This document shows, piece by piece, positions 9,257-20,070 of a stretch of 64,000 bases of DNA (the first letter of the stretch is position 1; each line of letters opens with the position of its first letter). The stretch lies in the NCBI RefSeq assembly GCF_947036865.1, contig NZ_CAMQSF010000015.1:1-64000 (forward strand). The letters run 5' to 3'. A program made the position numbers and the translations under genes. The DNA is from an uncultured Caulobacter sp. GTDB taxonomy: Bacteria; Pseudomonadota; Alphaproteobacteria; Caulobacterales; Caulobacteraceae. A model generated the notes under the pieces. It ran no database searches. It saw only the letters and a list, made by a program, of their open reading frames with translations, and had not been told where the DNA came from.

Positions 9257-10426
9257 TCAGCCCGCTTTTGGCGCGCGACGGACCTCGACGACGCGGACCT
9301 TGGCGCCGTCCAGCACCAGGGCCAGCTCGCCGCGCTTGATCTTCAGGGCGTCGGCCCCGAAGGCGTCGCGCCGCCAGCCGGCCAGGGCCGGGGTGGTGGC
9401 GTTGTCGTCGGCGGCGATCTTCTCGAGATCCGAGACCGTGGCGATCAGCTTGGAGGCGACGCCCGCCTCCTCGGCCCGCGCCTTCAGCAGCACCTTGAGC
9501 AGTTCGACGACCGCGCCCGCGTTTTGGGGCGGCGGCGGACCGGGCTTGTCGACAACCGGCGCGTAGCCTTCCGGATCGGCCAGGGCCTCCTTGATCGCCG
9601 CCAAGAGGTCGGGGCCGAACTTGCTGCCGCCGAAGCCCTTGGGCACGCCGCGCAGGTTGTTCAGCGCCTCCAGCGAGGTCGGGGCCTGGGTGGCCAGCTC
9701 GTCGATCGCCTCGTCCTTCAGGATGCGGCCGCGCGGCTGGTCGCGGTTCTGGGCGGTGCGCTCGCGCCAGGCGGCCACCGCCTTGAACACGGCCAGGTAC
9801 TTGGGCGCGGTCTTGCGCGGACGCAGGCGGCGCCAGGCCTTTTCCGGATCGACGTCATAGGCCGACGGATCGGAGATGGCGGTCATCTCCTCCTCGACCC
9901 AGGCCAGGCGGCCCGAGGTCTCCAAGCGCTCGCGCAGGGTCGGGAACAGCTTGGCCAGGTGCGTGACGTCGGCCAGGGCGTAGGACAGCTGGGCGTCGGT
10001 CAGCGGCCGGCGGGCCCAGTCGGTGAAGCGGCTGGACTTGTCGATCTCGATCCGCAGCATCTGGCGAACCAGGGCGTCATAGGCGATCTGCTCGCCGAAG
10101 CCCGCCGCCATGCCCGCCACCTGGGTGTCGAAAAGCGGCCTCGGCATGGCCTTCAGGTTGTTGAAGATCTCGACGTCCTGACGCGCGGCGTGGAAGACCT
10201 TCAGGATACGCTCGTCGCGCATGACCGCCAGCAGGGGCTCCAGGTCGATGTCGTCGGCCAGGGGGTCGATGACCGCCTCGTGCGTCGGCGACGCCACCTG
10301 GATCAGGCACAGCTTGGGCCAGTAGGTCGTCTCGCGCATGAACTCGGTGTCCACCGCGACGAAAGGCTCGCCCGTAAGCGCATTACAAAACGCCGCCAGC
10401 TCGGCGGTGGTGGTGATCGGCTTCAT
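9257..10426 (-). CDS. rnd: Ribonuclease D
   Basis: FVAVDTEFMRETTYWPKLCLIQVA, FHAARQDVEIF, LSYALADVTHL exonuclease motifs plus HRDC-like C-terminus. Confidence 0.95.
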   Translation of the reverse strand: MKPITTTAELAAFCNALTGEPFVAVDTEFMRETTYWPKLCLIQVASPTHEAVIDPLADDIDLEPLLAVMRDERILKVFHAARQDVEIFNNLKAMPRPLFDTQVAGMAAGFGEQIAYDALVRQMLRIEIDKSSRFTDWARRPLTDAQLSYALADVTHLAKLFPTLRERLETSGRLAWVEEEMTAISDPSAYDVDPEKAWRRLRPRKTAPKYLAVFKAVAAWRERTAQNRDQPRGRILKDEAIDELATQAPTSLEALNNLRGVPKGFGGSKFGPDLLAAIKEALADPEGYAPVVDKPGPPPPQNAGAVVELLKVLLKARAEEAGVASKLIATVSDLEKIAADDNATTPALAGWRRDAFGADALKIKRGELALVLDGAKVRVVEVRRAPKAG

Positions 10427-10553
10427 CCGCTGCTAATAGCCTCGCGCACCCCCGAGTCTGCAAGCGTCAAGACGCGCGTAGCGTGACCGGAAAGCAAATT
10501 TTTCCGCGTGTTCGGAGGATCGTGGCGACCTCCGATAGATTCAGAGCGAGCGA

Positions 10554-11591
<1,038 letters not shown>

Positions 11592-11601
11592 CGCCTGAAT
11601 T

Positions 11602-11682
11602 CCTCGCCCTTCGACAAGCTCAGGGTGAGGAATTCACCCGAGCGTCAATAGCCCTCACCCTGAGCTTGTCGAAGGACGAGGG
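11602..11682. repeat. Inverted repeat CCTCGCCCTTCGACAAGCTCAGGGTGAGG in the purM-purN gap
   Basis: Left arm 11602-11630; right arm (to 11682) is its reverse complement with one mismatch. Confidence 0.9.
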
Positions 11683-11704
11683 CGGCTCCCCGGAAGAATT
11701 TCGC

Positions 11705-12286
11705 GTGACTCACAAGACCAAGGTCGCCGTCCTGATCTCCGGCCGAGGCTCCAACATGGAGGCGCTGGTCCGCGCCGCCCAGGCGCCGGACTGCCCGTTC
11801 GAGATCGCGCTCGTCGTCGCCAACAAACCCGAGTCGGCGGGCCTCGCCGTCGCCGCCGAGGCCGGGGTCGAGGCGTTGTGCGTCGACCAGAAGCTCTTCG
11901 GCAAGGACCGCGAGGCCCACGAGCGGGCGATCGACTCTGCCCTGCGCGCGCGCGGGATCGAGGTCATCGCCCTGGCCGGCTACATGCGAATCCTGACGCC
12001 GTTCCTGGTCGACGCCTGGACGGGGCGGATGCTGAACATCCACCCGTCCCTGTTGCCCGCCTATCCGGGCCTCGACACCCACGCCCGCGCCATCGCCGCT
12101 GGCGAGGTCGAGGCGGGCTGCACGGTCCACCTGGTCACGGCCGGCGTCGACGAGGGGCCGATCCTTGGCCAAGCCCGCGTGCCGATCCTGCCCGGCGACG
12201 ATGAACACGCCCTGGCCGCGCGGGTGCTGGAACAGGAGCACAGGCTTTACGCCGAGACGCTGGCGGCGTTCGTACGGACGCTCTGA
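11705..12286 (+). CDS. purN: Phosphoribosylglycinamide formyltransferase
   Basis: VAVLISGRGSNMEALV, LAGYMRILTPFLVDAW, LNIHPSLLPAYPGL; GTG start at 11705. Confidence 0.95.
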   Translation: MTHKTKVAVLISGRGSNMEALVRAAQAPDCPFEIALVVANKPESAGLAVAAEAGVEALCVDQKLFGKDREAHERAIDSALRARGIEVIALAGYMRILTPFLVDAWTGRMLNIHPSLLPAYPGLDTHARAIAAGEVEAGCTVHLVTAGVDEGPILGQARVPILPGDDEHALAARVLEQEHRLYAETLAAFVRTL

Positions 12287-12377
12287 CCGCGCCCTCGCGC
12301 ATAAAGTCGCCGACCGTCGTCGTCTGAATTCAAGGTTGCCGCGTTGAGCCTGCACTGGGGCCTGCCGGACCGCGACC

Positions 12378-12902
12378 TTGCCGCTCGACATCGACGATCT
12401 GAACCGACTGCTGTTCCAGACCGAACAGGCGCGAAGGCTGCTGGTGGGCGACCGCCTGAGCCCGCATGGCCTGATGTTCGGCCAATGGCTCGCGCTGGAC
12501 GCGCTGCACAAGGAGGGCCTGTCGTCGATGACGGCCCTGGCGGCGATGGTCGGCGTCGACCGCACCACCCTGACCCGCACGATCGACGGTCTGGTCGCCG
12601 CCGGTCATGTCGCGCGGGCGACGCCAGCGCGGGATCGCCGGCTGGTGCTGGTCGACCTGACCCCCTCGGGCCGAACGCTGACGGAAGCGGTGCAGGCCGA
12701 TCTGGCCCAGACCCACGCCAGCGTCTTCGCGGGTTTGTCGCGCGCGGAGCTGGACCAGCTGTCAGTGCTTCTTGCGCGATCGTTGGCCCAGATCCGGCTG
12801 GCCGCCGGCGAGGGTCCGAGCCCCGAGGTCGGCGCCGGGGAGGATCGTCAGCGTCGAGGCGGTCCCCATGTCCTCGGCCATAAGCCGCGCCCCCGCCCGT
12901 AG
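12378..12902 (+). CDS. MarR family transcriptional regulator
   Basis: wHTH: SSMTALAAMVGVDRTTLTRTIDGLVAAGHVARATPARDRRLVLVDLTPSGRTL. Confidence 0.85.
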   Translation: MPLDIDDLNRLLFQTEQARRLLVGDRLSPHGLMFGQWLALDALHKEGLSSMTALAAMVGVDRTTLTRTIDGLVAAGHVARATPARDRRLVLVDLTPSGRTLTEAVQADLAQTHASVFAGLSRAELDQLSVLLARSLAQIRLAAGEGPSPEVGAGEDRQRRGGPHVLGHKPRPRP

Positions 12903-13109
12903 GTCCAACTCGGCCAAGACTTGGCCGACCTCGTCGATGATCCGCATCCGCCACGGTCCGGGCTTGTCGAAGGCCTCGGGATAGTCGCGGATCAGGGCCG
13001 CGCCCAAGCGCGCCGCTTCCCGCGTGGCCTCGCCGAGGTCGCGCGCCAGAACGCCCTCCGGATCGGGGAAATGCTCGGGAGACACGACCTCGAGACGAAA
13101 CCTTCGCAT
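12762..13109 (-). CDS. DUF6894-like small protein
   Basis: MRRFRLEVVSPEHFPDPEGVLARDLGEATREAARLGAALI...WRMRIIDEVGQVLAELDL fits DUF6894 pattern; C-terminal part of the 12762..13922 frame. Confidence 0.6.
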   Translation of the reverse strand: MRRFRLEVVSPEHFPDPEGVLARDLGEATREAARLGAALIRDYPEAFDKPGPWRMRIIDEVGQVLAELDLRAGARLMAEDMGTASTLTILPGADLGARTLAGGQPDLGQRSRKKH

Positions 13110-13240
13110 CACCAGGAGCTTCCGCTGCGTGTCGACGAAACGCCCCACGGCCTGAAAGGCGCCACGCGAAAACAAGGAGGGGTTGAAATCGCGCGGGATG
13201 ACGCCTGGGCGCGACGGCCGGAGGGCGAGGGGCGCGACGG

Positions 13241-13900
13241 TCAGACCGATCGCCACCGCCGTTCGGTCCAGAGCCCCGCGCCCAGGACCACGATCACCGC
13301 CGGCCACAGCGCCAAGGCGCCCATCCGCAAGTAGCCGAGCGCCCCCAAGGCCCCGCCGCACGCCAAGCCGATCCACAGCAGCACATAGCGCCCCCAGTCG
13401 GCGGGCTGGCCGCCCGCCAAGGCGCCGGCGATACGCTGGCCGGCCTTGACGAGGGCGCCGGTCATGTAGGTCAGCCCCACCGCCACGTCGCCGCCGCGCT
13501 GGAAGACCGCGTTCTCGGCCCCCATGGCCAGCGCGACGGCCGTGACCCCCGCGGTGTCGAAACCCAGCGCCAGCAAGGTCGCGCCCGCGGCGAGCAGACA
13601 CGCCTCGAGCAGCAGAACCGGCGATCGCCGGTTCTCCCCGAAAGCCCGCGCGGTCAAGGCGCCCAGGACGACGCCGCCGACGAAGGACACCACCAGGCTC
13701 AAGGCCGTCGCCGCCGCGACCCAGCGGCCCGTCGCCACCGCCACGCCCAGACGCGTGGAATTGCCGCTCATGAACGAGACGAAGAACCCGCCCAGCTTCA
13801 GAAAGCCGATCGCGTCGACATAGCCAGCCACGCCCGACAGCGCGACCGCGAGGATGACCTCCTGCTTCTGGTACTGGTTCACCGCGCGCCCCGGCGACAA
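13241..13900 (-). CDS. DUF1275 (YoaK-like) membrane protein
   Basis: SGVAGYVDAIGFLKLGGFFVSFMSGNSTRLGV; multiple hydrophobic segments. Confidence 0.9.
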   Translation of the reverse strand: MSPGRAVNQYQKQEVILAVALSGVAGYVDAIGFLKLGGFFVSFMSGNSTRLGVAVATGRWVAAATALSLVVSFVGGVVLGALTARAFGENRRSPVLLLEACLLAAGATLLALGFDTAGVTAVALAMGAENAVFQRGGDVAVGLTYMTGALVKAGQRIAGALAGGQPADWGRYVLLWIGLACGGALGALGYLRMGALALWPAVIVVLGAGLWTERRWRSV

Positions 13901-13907
13901 AAGAAAA

Positions 13908-13933
13908 CGGCCGGATCGTCACCGATCCGGCCG
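13908..13933 (-). terminator. Rho-independent terminator downstream of ndk
   Basis: Perfect 11-bp stem CGGCCGGATCG/CGATCCGGCCG, 4-nt loop; minus strand continues TTTTCTTTT. Confidence 0.85.
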
Positions 13934-13963
13934 CTCTTCGTCACTCGAAAAGTCGAGCTGAAA

Positions 13964-14383
13964 TCAGCCGACGATCTCGTCCTCGGTGAAGAACTGTTCG
14001 ATCTCGATCTTGGCGTTGTCGAGGCTGTCCGAGCCGTGGACCGAGTTCTCGCCGATCGACAGGGCGAACTGCTTGCGGATCGTGCCTTCGGCGGCGTTTT
14101 CCGGGTTCGTGGCGCCCATGACTTCGCGGTACTTGGCCACGGCGTTGTCGCCTTGCAGGACCTGCACGACGACCGGCTCGGCGGTCATCTGCGAGACCAG
14201 CTCGCCGTAGAACGGACGCTCGGCGTGGACTTCGTAGAACTTCTTGGCCTGAGCTTCCGTCAGCTTGACGCGACGCTGGGCGACGATGCGCAGGCCGGCG
14301 GCCTCGATCACCGCGTTGATGGCGCCGGTCAGGTTGCGACGGGTGGCGTCCGGCTTGATGATCGAGAAGGTGCGTTCGGTCAC
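13964..14383 (-). CDS. ndk: Nucleoside diphosphate kinase
   Basis: [55 protein letters not shown] start at 14383. Confidence 0.97.
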   Translation of the reverse strand: MTERTFSIIKPDATRRNLTGAINAVIEAAGLRIVAQRRVKLTEAQAKKFYEVHAERPFYGELVSQMTAEPVVVQVLQGDNAVAKYREVMGATNPENAAEGTIRKQFALSIGENSVHGSDSLDNAKIEIEQFFTEDEIVG

Positions 14384-14476
14384 GAGAGGTCTCACAGAAG
14401 AGTTGTGAATTGGAAGGTTGCGGGCTTATAGCCGGGCGCCCCGCCCCCGCCAACCCCGACGCGTAACCTTCACAAA

Positions 14477-16339
14477 ATGCTGCAGATCAACGACCTGACC
14501 TTCGACGCGTGGGGCCGGCGGTTCTTCGATCACGCCAGCGTCAGCCTGCCGCCCGGCGCCAAGGTCGGGCTGATCGGCCGCAACGGCGTGGGCAAGTCGA
14601 CCCTGTTCAAGCTGATCCTGGGCCACCTGCCCGTCGGCGACGACGAGATCAGCCTGCCCAAGACCGCGCGGATCGGCTCGGTCGATCAGGAGCATCCGGC
14701 CACGCCGGTCTCCCTGCTGGACACGGTGCTGGAGGCCGACGAGGAACGTCACGCCCTGATGACCCGGCTGGAAACCGCCAATCCCGAGGAGATGGGCGAG
14801 ATCTGGGCCCGGCTGATCGAGATCGACTCCGACTCCGCCCCGGCCCGGGCGTCCGAGATCCTGGCGGGTCTCGGCTTCTCGCAGGACGACCTTTCCCGGC
14901 CGATGAGCGAGTTCTCCGGCGGCTGGCGGATGCGCGTGGCCCTGGCCGCGGCGCTGTTCGCCGAGCCCGACATGCTGCTGCTGGACGAACCGACCAACTA
15001 TCTCGACTTGGAAGGCGCCCTGTGGCTGGAGGCCCGCCTTCAGAAATATCCGCACACCGCCCTGATCGTCAGCCACGACCGCGAACTGCTGAACAACAGC
15101 TGCACCCACATGCTGCACCTGGCCGGCGGCAAGCTGGAGCTCTATGTGGGCGGCTACGACGACTTCGAAAAGCGCCGGGCCGAGAAGGCCCGCCTGCAGC
15201 TGTCGGCCAAGGCCAAGCAGGACGCCGAGCGCGCCCACCTGCAAGCCTTCATCGACCGCTTCAAGGCCAAGGCCTCGAAGGCCGCCCAGGCCCAGTCGCG
15301 GATGAAGCGCCTGGCCAAGATGGAGCCGGTGGCCACGACGATCGAGGAGCGCGTCGCGCCCTTCACCCTGCCCTCGCCGCCCAAGCCCCTGCCCCCGCCG
15401 CTGATCCGGCTGGAAAAGGCCAGCGTCGGCTACGAGCCGGGCCGACCGATCCTGAAGAACCTGAACCTACGCATGGACCTCGACGACCGCATCGGTCTGC
15501 TGGGCGTCAATGGCGCGGGCAAGTCGACCTTCGCCAAGATGATCGCCGGGGCCCTGGGCGTGCAGGCCGGCGAATTCCACCGCGACAAGAAGATGAAGGT
15601 CGGCTGGTTCCACCAGCACCAGATCGAGGCGATGGATCCCAACGACACGCCGCTGGAGATCATCCGCCGCGCCATGCCCGAGGCCTCGGAAAGCTCGCGG
15701 CGCTCGAAGCTGGCCCAGTTCGGCCTGGGGTTCGAGAAGCAGGAGACCAAGGTCGACAGCCTGTCGGGCGGCGAGCGGGCGCGCCTGCTCTTGAACCTCG
15801 TGGCGATGGACGCGCCGCACATGCTGATCCTCGACGAGCCGACCAACCACCTGGACATCGACTCGCGACGGGCGCTGCTGGACGCGCTGAACGACTATAT
15901 GGGCGCGGTGATCCTGATCACCCACGACCGTTCGCTGATGGAGCTGGTCGCCGACCGCCTGTGGCTGGCGGCCGACGGGATGGTCAAGCCGTTCGACGGC
16001 GACATGGACGACTATGCCCGCTTCGTGCTGGAGCGGGCCAAGCAGGCGGTCAAGCCGACCCAGGTGGCGCGCGAGCACGTCGCCGCCGCCCCGGCCCCGA
16101 GGAAGACGGCCGTGGAGCCGCTGCGCCGCAAGGTCGAGGCGGCCGAGCAGGTGATGAACCGGCGGACGCGCGACCTGGCCGAGCTCGAGGCCCTGCTGAA
16201 CGATCCGGACCTCTATGTGAAGACGCCGGCCAAGGTTCCGGAGCTGACCAAGCGGCGCGACAACGCCCGCGCCAAGCTCGACGAGGCCGAGGAAGCCTGG
16301 ATGGCGCTGGCCGAGGAACTGGCGGAGGCGGAGGCTTAG
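14477..16339 (+). CDS. ABC-F family ATP-binding protein (duplicated ATPase)
   Basis: Two Walker A motifs (GRNGVGKST, GVNGAGKST), LLLDEPTNYLDLEG and LILDEPTNHLDIDS. Confidence 0.95.
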   Translation: MLQINDLTFDAWGRRFFDHASVSLPPGAKVGLIGRNGVGKSTLFKLILGHLPVGDDEISLPKTARIGSVDQEHPATPVSLLDTVLEADEERHALMTRLETANPEEMGEIWARLIEIDSDSAPARASEILAGLGFSQDDLSRPMSEFSGGWRMRVALAAALFAEPDMLLLDEPTNYLDLEGALWLEARLQKYPHTALIVSHDRELLNNSCTHMLHLAGGKLELYVGGYDDFEKRRAEKARLQLSAKAKQDAERAHLQAFIDRFKAKASKAAQAQSRMKRLAKMEPVATTIEERVAPFTLPSPPKPLPPPLIRLEKASVGYEPGRPILKNLNLRMDLDDRIGLLGVNGAGKSTFAKMIAGALGVQAGEFHRDKKMKVGWFHQHQIEAMDPNDTPLEIIRRAMPEASESSRRSKLAQFGLGFEKQETKVDSLSGGERARLLLNLVAMDAPHMLILDEPTNHLDIDSRRALLDALNDYMGAVILITHDRSLMELVADRLWLAADGMVKPFDGDMDDYARFVLERAKQAVKPTQVAREHVAAAPAPRKTAVEPLRRKVEAAEQVMNRRTRDLAELEALLNDPDLYVKTPAKVPELTKRRDNARAKLDEAEEAWMALAEELAEAEA

Positions 16340-16352
16340 CTTAGACTCCCGC

Positions 16353-16469
16353 CTCCCCGGCGAATGCCGGGGCCCAGATGGAAAAGCGCGGCGATGAACG
16401 CCAAAGAACATGGCGCTCTTCCCGCCAACCCAGCGCCCTGGGATCTGGGTCCCGGCATTCGCCGGGAAA
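16353..16469. repeat. Intergenic inverted-repeat element, same family as 3314-3442
   Basis: CTCCCCGGCGAATGCCGGGGCCCAGATG ... GATCTGGGTCCCGGCATTCGCCGGGAAAT. Confidence 0.85.
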
Positions 16470-16553
16470 TCGGAATGGCGCCGCCCCAAGGTTTACGGTG
16501 AACATCCGCTAAACCATGTCGCTTAGCGCTTCCGCGACAGGTCGGGGCGCAGG

Positions 16554-16964
16554 ATGGGCGTCATGAGTACGCCCGCCCACCCTCGCAACCACGTCGTGGC
16601 CAATCCGGAAGGCCTGTCCGCGCAGGTCGTGCTGGAGTCGTTCGCCACCTGGGTGAACGCCCGGATCGGCGAGGCCATGCGCATCGAGATGGACCTGGCG
16701 TTCCGCGACCGTCCGTTCGACATCGAGGTGGGGCGCCAGCCGGCTCTGGTCGGTTGGGAGCACCGCTTCATCCAGCCCGGCGCCGCCGCGCCGAAAGGCA
16801 AGATGTGGACCGTCTATCGCCTGCATGATCAAGTGGACCGCCCCGCCCGCCTGCCCCAATCGGGCGATCTGGTCGAGGACTTGACGCCGCTGATGGGCGA
16901 GCTCGGCTATCTGGGCGTGTTCGAGGACGGCGTGGCCATGTTCCCGGGCCTGGGCAAGCGCTAG
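16554..16964 (+). CDS. Conserved-looking hypothetical protein
   Basis: Isolated ORF with protein-like composition (DLAFRDRPFDIEVGRQPALVGWEHRFIQPG); no family recognised. Confidence 0.6.
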   Translation: MGVMSTPAHPRNHVVANPEGLSAQVVLESFATWVNARIGEAMRIEMDLAFRDRPFDIEVGRQPALVGWEHRFIQPGAAAPKGKMWTVYRLHDQVDRPARLPQSGDLVEDLTPLMGELGYLGVFEDGVAMFPGLGKR

Positions 16965-17072
16965 ACCGTGATAGCCGGAAGTGTGAGCGGTTTCAGCGTC
17001 CAGGGCGCTCTAAAGGTTTGAAATCGAGCCTTTTTATCTGTCTCGAATGATCCCATTCGAGACAGACAGGCT

Positions 17073-17453
17073 CTAGGAGCCCCGCTTGCGGCGCTCGCCC
17101 CCGTCGTCGAGCGAGCGGATGTAGGCGGTGACGTCGGCGATCTGCGTCGAGGTCATGGTCTTGGGCGGCATGGCGTAGTGGCCGACCTTGGCGATCGCCT
17201 CCAATTCCCAGTCCAGGCGATAATCGGCGTACTTGCGCGCCACCTCGCCGAAGGTCGGGGCGCCGAGCCGAGGGCTGACCCCATCCTTGGCGACCGCGTG
17301 GCAGGTCGAGCATTCCTTGCGCGCGAAGGCGCCGCCCGCCGCCGGATTTCCGGACAAGCCGCCGGGGCGTTCCGCCGTTTGGGCGACGGCCGAGCCCGCC
17401 AGCATCGTGGTGATCGTCAGGGTCAGGATCCATCGCCGCATGGTCGCCTCCAT
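17073..17453 (-). CDS. Secreted c-type cytochrome
   Basis: Signal peptide, haem motif CSTCH, distal Met region YAMPPKTM. Confidence 0.92.
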   Translation of the reverse strand: MEATMRRWILTLTITTMLAGSAVAQTAERPGGLSGNPAAGGAFARKECSTCHAVAKDGVSPRLGAPTFGEVARKYADYRLDWELEAIAKVGHYAMPPKTMTSTQIADVTAYIRSLDDGGERRKRGS

Positions 17454-17502
17454 CGCGGTCAGGATGCGCCCGCGCGGCCCGCCCGACCATCCGGGAGACT
17501 GC

Positions 17503-19980
17503 TTAGGCCGTCGCCGCGCTCGGCGCCTCCAGGGCCTCGGCCAAGGTCGACAACAGCGACGCCACCGTCAGCGGCTTGGGCGTCGCGCCGCTGAACACCG
17601 GATCCAAGGGACCCAGGCGAACGTCGGCCGAGAAGGCGATGATCGGGGCGTCGGCGCTGGGTCCGCGCTCGGCGCGGATGCGCTGGGCGGCCGAGACGCC
17701 GTCCAGGCGCGGCATGCGAAGATCCATCAGAATGGCGTCATAGGACGCGGCCGCGGCGGCGGCGACGCCCTCCTCCCCATCCCGCGCCTCGACGACCTCG
17801 ACCCCGACCGCCTCCAGCACCGACCGGACCAGCTCGCGATTGCCGGCGTTGTCGTCGACGACCAGAACGCGGCAGCCGGGAGGCGGCAGCGGAACCTCGG
17901 CCAGGTCGCCGCCCTCGTCGTCGCGCTCCTCCGCCGGGGCCGGCGCGGGTATATCGAACCAGAAGCGAGCGCCCTTGCCCGCCTCGCTCTCGACGCCGAT
18001 CTCGCCGCCCATCAGCTCGACGAGACCATGCGAGATGGCCAGGCCCAGCCCCGTGCCGCCGTGCTGACGATTGAGAGCGGCGTCGATCTGGGAGAAGCGG
18101 CCGAAGATCAGCGCCTGATCCTCGGCGGCGACGCCCGGTCCCGTGTCGGTGACGGCGATCCGCAGACGGTTTTCCTGGTGGGCGGCGATCACCCCCACGC
18201 TGCCCGCCGCGGTGAACTTCACGGCGTTGCCGATCAGATTGACGATCACCTGCCGCACGCGTTCGGGATCGAGCATCAGCAAGGGCGGCAGGGCCGACAG
18301 GTCCTCGGCGGCCAGGATCAGGCCCTTGGCGCGGGCCTCGGGCTCGACGATCTCCAGCACCTCGGCGATGAGCTCGGCGATCGCCGTCGGCCGAAGGTTC
18401 AAGTCCAGTCGCCCGGCCTCCAGGCGCGAGAAGTCCAGAATGTCGTTGATGGTGGTCAACAGGGTCCGGCCGCCCGCGGCGATGCGGCCGAGATAACGTC
18501 GGGCGCGCGGCGACAGGTCCCGCTCCTCGGCGGCGAGGTTGGCGAAGCCGATCACGGCGGTGAGCGGCGTGCGCAGCTCATGACTCATATTGGCGAGGAA
18601 CTCGCTCTTGACGGCGGCGGCCGCCTCGGCCTCGGCGCGCGCGGCGCGCAGGTCCATCTCCAAGGTCTTGCGCGCGGTGATGTCCCGAATGATGTCGGTG
18701 ATGCCCGACGGTTCGCCCGAGACGGGGTCGAACGCCAGGGTGGGTCGCGACTCGAGCCAGATCATGACCCCGTCCTGGCGGAACGCGCGAAATTCGATGA
18801 TCTTGGCCGGCGGCGGCGTTGAGCCCTTGATCGCCGCGCGCTGCGCGTCCACGACCGCGCGGATCGCCGGTCGATCCTCGGGATGCAAGGTCTTCACATA
18901 GCCCTCGCCCAGCAGCTCCGACGGCGCATAGCCGAGGATCGCGCGCGCGGCCGGAGAGATGTAGGTCATCTGGCCCCGCAGATCGCTATGGGCGATGATA
19001 TCCAGCGCGCTCTCGGCCAGCAGGCGATAGCGGGCCTCGCTGCGCTTCATCGCCGCGCCGGTGTCGACCAGCTCGGCCATGATGGCGCGGCGCTGACGCT
19101 GCATCGCGGCCACCGGCAGGCTGACGAAGATCGACAAGGCCAGAAAGATCTGCAGCACGGTCGACTGGGCGCCGCCGTCGGGCCCGATCAGTTGAATGGG
19201 TCCCGTTCCGGCCATGGTCAGCGGCACGGCGATCATCGCCACCAGGACCACGGCCAGGGCCGCGCCCACGACCTCCTGACGCCAGGCCGCCAGCAGCATG
19301 GCCGGCGGCACGAGGAAGAGGAGCGGATAGCGGCTCTGGCCGAACACCAGGGCCGTGACCAGGCCGCAGAACAGGATCGACAGCAAGCCGTCGCGCTTCA
19401 ACGGACGTTCGCGCAGATAGGCCGGCGCGCGGATCAGCACCAGCAGGCAGGGCGTGACGGTCAGCATGCCCAGCAGGTCGCCGAGCGTCCAGTTGACCGC
19501 GTTCGCCAGCGGATCCCCGCCCCGCAAGAGCGTATGGATCAGCGCGGCGGGCGGCGCGGCGATCAGCGGCGCGGCGATGCCGCCCACGATGACGAAGGCC
19601 AGCATGTCGCGCGGACGCCCCAGGTCGATCGCCTCGCCGGTGACGCGTCGAACGGCGTAAGCGGCGAGCCAGGCCTGGATCACGTTGGCAGGCACCAGCA
19701 GCGCGATCGTGGCCGGCGCGTCGCCCGCGTGGGCCGCGGCCGCGACGCCGCCCACCAGCCCGGCGATCAGCAGGACGGGCCAGCGGCGGCCCGGCGAGGC
19801 CAGGAGCAAGGCGGCGAGGAAGCCGTTGCCCAGCCAGATCGGCGTCACCTGGCCGTAGGCTCTCGGAACCTCGACGCACAGATAGGCCAGCAAGGCGACG
19901 CCGACGGCGGCGGCGCCGCCGATCGACAGCGTCTTGGCCCAGTCCTCGCGCGGCGCGAATCCGATCGGGTCGTCGTCCAT
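17503..19980 (-). CDS. Hybrid sensor histidine kinase (MASE1-PAS-HisKA-HATPase-REC)
   Basis: N-terminal MASE1-like membrane domain; PAS; NMSHELRTPLTAVIGFANL; GGTGLGLAISHGLVELMGG; receiver RVLVVDDNAGNRELV...AILMDLRMPRLDG. Confidence 0.93.
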   Translation of the reverse strand: MDDDPIGFAPREDWAKTLSIGGAAAVGVALLAYLCVEVPRAYGQVTPIWLGNGFLAALLLASPGRRWPVLLIAGLVGGVAAAAHAGDAPATIALLVPANVIQAWLAAYAVRRVTGEAIDLGRPRDMLAFVIVGGIAAPLIAAPPAALIHTLLRGGDPLANAVNWTLGDLLGMLTVTPCLLVLIRAPAYLRERPLKRDGLLSILFCGLVTALVFGQSRYPLLFLVPPAMLLAAWRQEVVGAALAVVLVAMIAVPLTMAGTGPIQLIGPDGGAQSTVLQIFLALSIFVSLPVAAMQRQRRAIMAELVDTGAAMKRSEARYRLLAESALDIIAHSDLRGQMTYISPAARAILGYAPSELLGEGYVKTLHPEDRPAIRAVVDAQRAAIKGSTPPPAKIIEFRAFRQDGVMIWLESRPTLAFDPVSGEPSGITDIIRDITARKTLEMDLRAARAEAEAAAAVKSEFLANMSHELRTPLTAVIGFANLAAEERDLSPRARRYLGRIAAGGRTLLTTINDILDFSRLEAGRLDLNLRPTAIAELIAEVLEIVEPEARAKGLILAAEDLSALPPLLMLDPERVRQVIVNLIGNAVKFTAAGSVGVIAAHQENRLRIAVTDTGPGVAAEDQALIFGRFSQIDAALNRQHGGTGLGLAISHGLVELMGGEIGVESEAGKGARFWFDIPAPAPAEERDDEGGDLAEVPLPPPGCRVLVVDDNAGNRELVRSVLEAVGVEVVEARDGEEGVAAAAAASYDAILMDLRMPRLDGVSAAQRIRAERGPSADAPIIAFSADVRLGPLDPVFSGATPKPLTVASLLSTLAEALEAPSAATA

Positions 19981-20070
19981 GCTTCAAACCAGCCGGTCGG
20001 AAGCGGCCGGCCGAGTCTTTATTTCACCTCACCGCGCGAGAGGCCAGAAGAGCTTGAGCATGGCGCGGCC

